Origin: Runella defluvii
Lineage (GTDB): Bacteria; Bacteroidota; Bacteroidia; Cytophagales; Spirosomataceae
Direction: 5' to 3'
Assembly (NCBI RefSeq): GCF_014195535.1
Contig: NZ_JACIBY010000001.1
Location: 1,098,395 to 1,162,394, forward strand
Length of the DNA: 64,000 bases
Of this stretch, positions 61,514 through 64,000 are shown one piece after another; the stretch's first letter is position 1; the number at the start of each line of letters is the position of its first letter. The position numbers and the translations under genes were made by a program. The notes beneath the pieces were generated by a model, which saw only the letters and a list, made by a program, of their open reading frames with translations, ran no database searches and had not been told where the DNA came from.

Positions 61514-61843
61514 ATGATAGCTCACTTTGTTTTATTAACAGCTCAAGAACTCACAGAACTGATTGTAAAGTCAGTCAGAGAAGCGCTTGTGGAACAACAA
61601 CTTCCTACAACGTCGCCCTCCAAACCTCTCACTATTGATGAGGCAGCCGCTTATCTGAGGCTCCCAAAAGCCACCCTCTACCAAATGACCTCCGCTCGTG
61701 AAATTCCCCACCAAAAACTGGGAAAACGACTGGTTTTCTTAAAAGAAGAACTGGATGATTGGATTGCTTCCAAACGACAAAAAACTCGCTCCGAAATCGA
61801 ACGTGATGACATTTGCCACTCCTCTAAACAGCGACACAAATGA
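61514..61843 (+). CDS. Helix-turn-helix (MerR/excisionase-like) DNA-binding protein
   Basis: A 109-residue protein. An N-terminal helix (about 1-30) is followed by an HTH_17/excisionase domain: PLTIDEAAAYLRLPKATLYQM ... IPHQKLGKRLVFLKEELDDWI (about 39-88). Such domains are typical of excision factors and regulators in integrative elements. ATG 61514 (MIAHFVLLTAQEL) is used; the TTG at 61502 is less likely. Its stop overlaps the ATG of a small downstream frame. Confidence 0.85.
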   Translation: MIAHFVLLTAQELTELIVKSVREALVEQQLPTTSPSKPLTIDEAAAYLRLPKATLYQMTSAREIPHQKLGKRLVFLKEELDDWIASKRQKTRSEIERDDICHSSKQRHK

Positions 61844-61980
61844 ACCGTTCAGACTTCACATCCCCTAACGTACTCATGTTAAACCAATGCATTGAGGACT
61901 CCAAACATGTTGATTATAAACTCAACTCCTCTATTGTTTGGAAACGACAGATGCACGTTAATGAAATTATTTTTCAATGA
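61840..61980 (+). CDS. Small open reading frame, 46 residues, overlapping the HTH gene
   Basis: ATG at 61840 overlaps the TGA of the HTH gene (ATGA), and the frame ends TGA at 61978-61980. It encodes a 46-residue peptide beginning MNRSDFTSPNVLML and ending MHVNEIIFQ, with no recognised domain. The coupling is the only support; it could be a truncated remnant of a longer gene. Confidence 0.35.
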   Translation: MNRSDFTSPNVLMLNQCIEDSKHVDYKLNSSIVWKRQMHVNEIIFQ

Positions 61981-62061
61981 AATTCACCTTTTAACAACAC
62001 TAGAAGCGAGAAAGACTTACTGATAGATATTCTCGTTTCTAACGTTTCAAAGCACAGTCAA

Positions 62062-62250
62062 ATGGAAACAAAAAAGCACAAACCTGCCACCCGAATTGAA
62101 CTAGCCAAACGATACGGTGTCAGCCTAGAAACCCTCAAAAAATGGCTATCCAAAATACCCGAACTTGATATTCAGGTGAATGCACGAGTATTAACTCCCA
62201 AACAAGTTAGTGTGATTATTGAACACCTCGGTGAACCCTTTGAGGATTGA
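62062..62250 (+). CDS. Small helix-turn-helix protein, 62 residues
   Basis: A 62-residue protein with an HTH-like segment, TRIELAKRYGVSLETLKKWL (about 10-29), and a second helix pair (LTPKQVSVIIEHLGEPF). It resembles the small HTH proteins that accompany Bacteroidota integrative elements, and may regulate or help excise such an element. It is the last gene of the plus-strand group. Confidence 0.65.
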   Translation: METKKHKPATRIELAKRYGVSLETLKKWLSKIPELDIQVNARVLTPKQVSVIIEHLGEPFED

Positions 62251-62278
62251 TAAATCACTCACCAAAACTTGAATTAAT

Positions 62279-62328
62279 TCAAATTAACCCTGATTAACCC
62301 AATACACGGCCCATCAGGGTTAATTTGA
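62279..62328. terminator. 16-bp inverted repeat at the end of the accessory group
   Basis: TCAAATTAACCCTGAT (62279-62294) and ATCAGGGTTAATTTGA (62313-62328) are perfectly complementary. The right arm contains the direct-repeat 10-mer CAGGGTTAAT seen at 59199. It lies between convergent genes and may be a terminator or an element end. Confidence 0.6.
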
Positions 62329-62348
62329 TTATAACAGGCCTTATTTCT

Positions 62349-63287
62349 CTACACCTTGGCCTCTACTTTTTTGTTTTGATACCAATTTAACCAATCAATG
62401 TGCTCTCCCATAAAAAGACGATACAGACTTTTGGCCGCTTCTTGAAGTTGGGCGGGGTCTTGACTTTCTTCAATTTTGACCCGAACGTTTTCGTACCGTT
62501 CATGGACTTTCTGCGAAATACGGATATTCCGTTTCCATTCGCTGAAGTAGTATATTCCTTCTAAGGCAGCATACAGGGGTGGCAAAAAAATCACCAAAAA
62601 CTTGGTAGCTTTGAGCAAGTACAGGTGCTCGTGAATAAAAGGCGAATGGGTGTATTCCATCCATTCAAAGGCATATTTGGCCACTACCACTCCTCCAAAA
62701 ACGTACAAAATCACCTTTAGCCAAAACTCCAAACGGTGTTCTTTTTCTTCGTACCCTTCAATCCGAATCTCGGTATGGTACTTTTGCTGGCTGTTGATAA
62801 AAGTAATGAGTGACTGTTTGATTTCGAAAAGGTTATAGACATGGGTAGGAACAGGTACGTAGCTTTTTTCTAATTCACGTAGTTCGCTCGGGATTTTAAA
62901 GTGGATTTTATCGGTGGCCCTCATTCCTTCTTTATAATTGAGCGGTGTGGTAATGAGCGGCAGGCCATTTTCGGTAAACAACGTACGCACTCGAAGGTAC
63001 TCCGCCCAGTGACGGTGCTGGAGAAAACGTAGTTTGGCCCGTGATGCCGAATAGCCCAATAAAACAAAAGAACCCGCGACGAGCAGTACCTCTGCCGTGG
63101 GAAGCACTACCCCCGCCCACAGAGGAGGAAGGTACGCATGAAAGGCTACCAACGTGGAAAAGAGAATGACTGCTATTAAGCCACAGCCAATTCCTGCCAG
63201 CCAATTGCGAAGAATAAAATGATTTTTGAAGCGAATGGCTTGGGTATCGTAATACTCCAATGCCTCAATAAAGGTGCGAAACTTCAT
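62349..63287 (-). CDS. Four-helix membrane protein with duplicated SLATT-like domain
   Basis: A 312-residue protein with four membrane helices: about 28-49, 58-80, 188-205 and 226-247. Each pair is flanked by similar segments: YYDTQAIRFKNHF before the first pair and SQQKYHTEIRIEGYEEKEH before the second; RAKLRFLQHRHWAEYLRVRTLF after the first and SEWKRNIRISQKVHERYENV (cut for length) after the second. This suggests a duplicated 2TM SLATT/DUF4231-like module, a predicted pore-forming effector in bacterial conflict systems. It starts 11 bp after the stop of the TPR gene, so it is co-expressed with it. Assignment is by pattern, not by search. Confidence 0.65.
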   Translation of the reverse strand: MKFRTFIEALEYYDTQAIRFKNHFILRNWLAGIGCGLIAVILFSTLVAFHAYLPPLWAGVVLPTAEVLLVAGSFVLLGYSASRAKLRFLQHRHWAEYLRVRTLFTENGLPLITTPLNYKEGMRATDKIHFKIPSELRELEKSYVPVPTHVYNLFEIKQSLITFINSQQKYHTEIRIEGYEEKEHRLEFWLKVILYVFGGVVVAKYAFEWMEYTHSPFIHEHLYLLKATKFLVIFLPPLYAALEGIYYFSEWKRNIRISQKVHERYENVRVKIEESQDPAQLQEAAKSLYRLFMGEHIDWLNWYQNKKVEAKV

Positions 63288-63298
63288 TTCGATAAGTA

Positions 63299-64000
63299 TT
63301 AAAAGTGATACCAGTTCTCATCTCTTAACTCCACTACCAACCATTTTTGATTCTCTTGTAGTACACCTGCCTCGGCGAGAGGCCGCAGGGCGGCGTAGCC
63401 CTCTTGGCGCATGGCTTTGATGCTCTCTTTGATGGCGGGGGCTTGCTCGGCAGGGTATTGATTTTCTTGGAGCAGGTATTTGACAATCCTTGTTACATCG
63501 TGGGTATTCATAGCAAAATAAAAAGTAAAAGCTACGATTTGCCCCTGAGTAGCTTGCCAAAGCTCGGCAAAGAGCGTACGGCTCTCCAAAAAGTGAGTAA
63601 GGGCTTCCCCGATTTGGTTTTGTTTCAAATAAAAAGTACCCGAACGAGCAAGCGAAATTGCCAGCCCGTTTTTGTAGGAGAGGTTCTCCGGGCTGCTTTC
63701 ATAAATCTCTTTAAAAATGCGTAATTGTTCTTGATAATTGACGAGCGCGTTCTTCCAATCGCCCGTGGCTTCGTAAATGCCGCCCAATTTAGAATAGGAA
63801 ATTGCCAGCCCGTTTTTGTAGGAGAGGTTCTCCGGGCTGCTTTCATAAATCTCTTTAAAAATGCGTAATTGTTCTTGATAATTGACGAGCGCGTTCTTCC
63901 AATCGCCCGTGGCTTCGTAAATGCCGCCCAATTTAGAATAGGAAATTGCCAGCCCGTTTTTGTAGGAGAGGTTCTCCGGGCTGCTTTCATAAATCTCTTT
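63299..64000 (-). CDS. TPR repeat protein, partial at right edge (5' end missing)
   Basis: The C-terminal 233 residues of a longer protein; the frame is open to the window edge on the minus strand. At least two identical 48-residue units (144 bp each, 63661-63804 and 63805-63948, with a third running off) contain a TPR motif: GGIYEATGDWKNALVNYQEQ and LRIFKEIYESSPENLSYKN. A C-terminal domain of about 120 residues follows (SGTFYLKQNQIGEALTHFLE, VRIVKYLLQ-like VTRIVKYLLQ, KWLVVELRDENWYHF). TPR arrays in Bacteroidota and Cyanobacteria often sense signals for linked effectors (NACHT, CHAT, caspase); the N-terminal domain lies outside the window. It is 11 bp upstream of the SLATT-like gene. Confidence 0.82.
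   Translation of the reverse strand, partial: KEIYESSPENLSYKNGLAISYSKLGGIYEATGDWKNALVNYQEQLRIFKEIYESSPENLSYKNGLAISYSKLGGIYEATGDWKNALVNYQEQLRIFKEIYESSPENLSYKNGLAISLARSGTFYLKQNQIGEALTHFLESRTLFAELWQATQGQIVAFTFYFAMNTHDVTRIVKYLLQENQYPAEQAPAIKESIKAMRQEGYAALRPLAEAGVLQENQKWLVVELRDENWYHF
63661..64000. repeat. Exact 144-bp tandem repeat inside the TPR gene
   Basis: Units 63661-63804 and 63805-63948 are identical at every base, and the third, incomplete unit (63949-64000) continues identically. One unit encodes one 48-residue TPR module. Identity at synonymous positions shows recent expansion or continuous homogenisation. Confidence 0.95.

Overview
The window looks like a chromosome segment of a Bacteroidota bacterium, probably of the order Cytophagales (Runella/Spirosoma-like; this is inference). 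The sequence-level reasons are: several exact or near TTG-(about 20 bp)-TAnnTTTG promoters and few Shine-Dalgarno sites; a type IX secretion C-terminal sorting domain on a 1417-residue adhesin; a gliding-motility-associated motif in a lipoprotein; and Bacteroidota-typical families (WbqC, DUF4199, a membrane-anchored LuxR regulator, PadR plus PspC/head-GIN, AtpB with a His-rich periplasmic N-terminus).

Layout. 0-6.4 kb: TatD nuclease, a processive glycosyltransferase, a Kir-type potassium channel, then the ATP synthase genes for AtpZ, a small membrane subunit, a, c, b and delta, closed by a terminator after delta. 6.4-12 kb: pterin dehydratase, a hairpin-repeat array, MarC, a PadR-PspC pair and a lipoprotein. 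12-16.4 kb: YebC, LysA, a PhoD-like phosphatase and a nitrilase. 16.5-28.6 kb: a repeat adhesin; a minus-strand run of rpoN, a degenerate PAP2 protein, an enoyl-CoA hydratase/isomerase and a monooxygenase; tyrS; and two secreted LRR proteins. 28.7-41.2 kb: guaB, nhaD, an Fe-S protein, ppa, an LpxL-like acyltransferase, WbqC, clpC, a VTC/DUF4956 pair and an unknown protein. 41.3-53.6 kb: glyoxalase-like protein, LytTR regulator, an acyltransferase/cytochrome c run, a Kelch/lactonase/oxidoreductase/isomerase sugar cluster, and a lipocalin/LuxR/DUF4199 run. 53.7-58.2 kb: L,D-transpeptidase, phosphotransferase, upp, a deacetylase, two duplicated tRNA-Glu genes, a ModE-like regulator and tRNA-Pro. 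58.3-64 kb: an accessory region downstream of tRNA-Pro with a broken PD-(D/E)XK-RAMA nuclease, small HTH proteins, unknown genes, and a TPR + SLATT-like membrane protein operon running off the right edge.

The most unusual signals are: (1) a dispersed family of small hairpins that keep a TGAG/TAAG loop while the stem sequences change together, arranged in about 80-95 bp tandem arrays at 1, 6.7, 33.9, 41.8 and 46.2 kb; (2) the TPR/SLATT pair with exact 144-bp coding repeats, a candidate conflict (defence) system; (3) an in-frame stop splitting the PD-(D/E)XK-RAMA nuclease; (4) a 179-bp near-perfect duplication of tRNA-Glu with its terminator and -7 element. No insertion sequence, CRISPR array, rRNA or replication origin was recognised.
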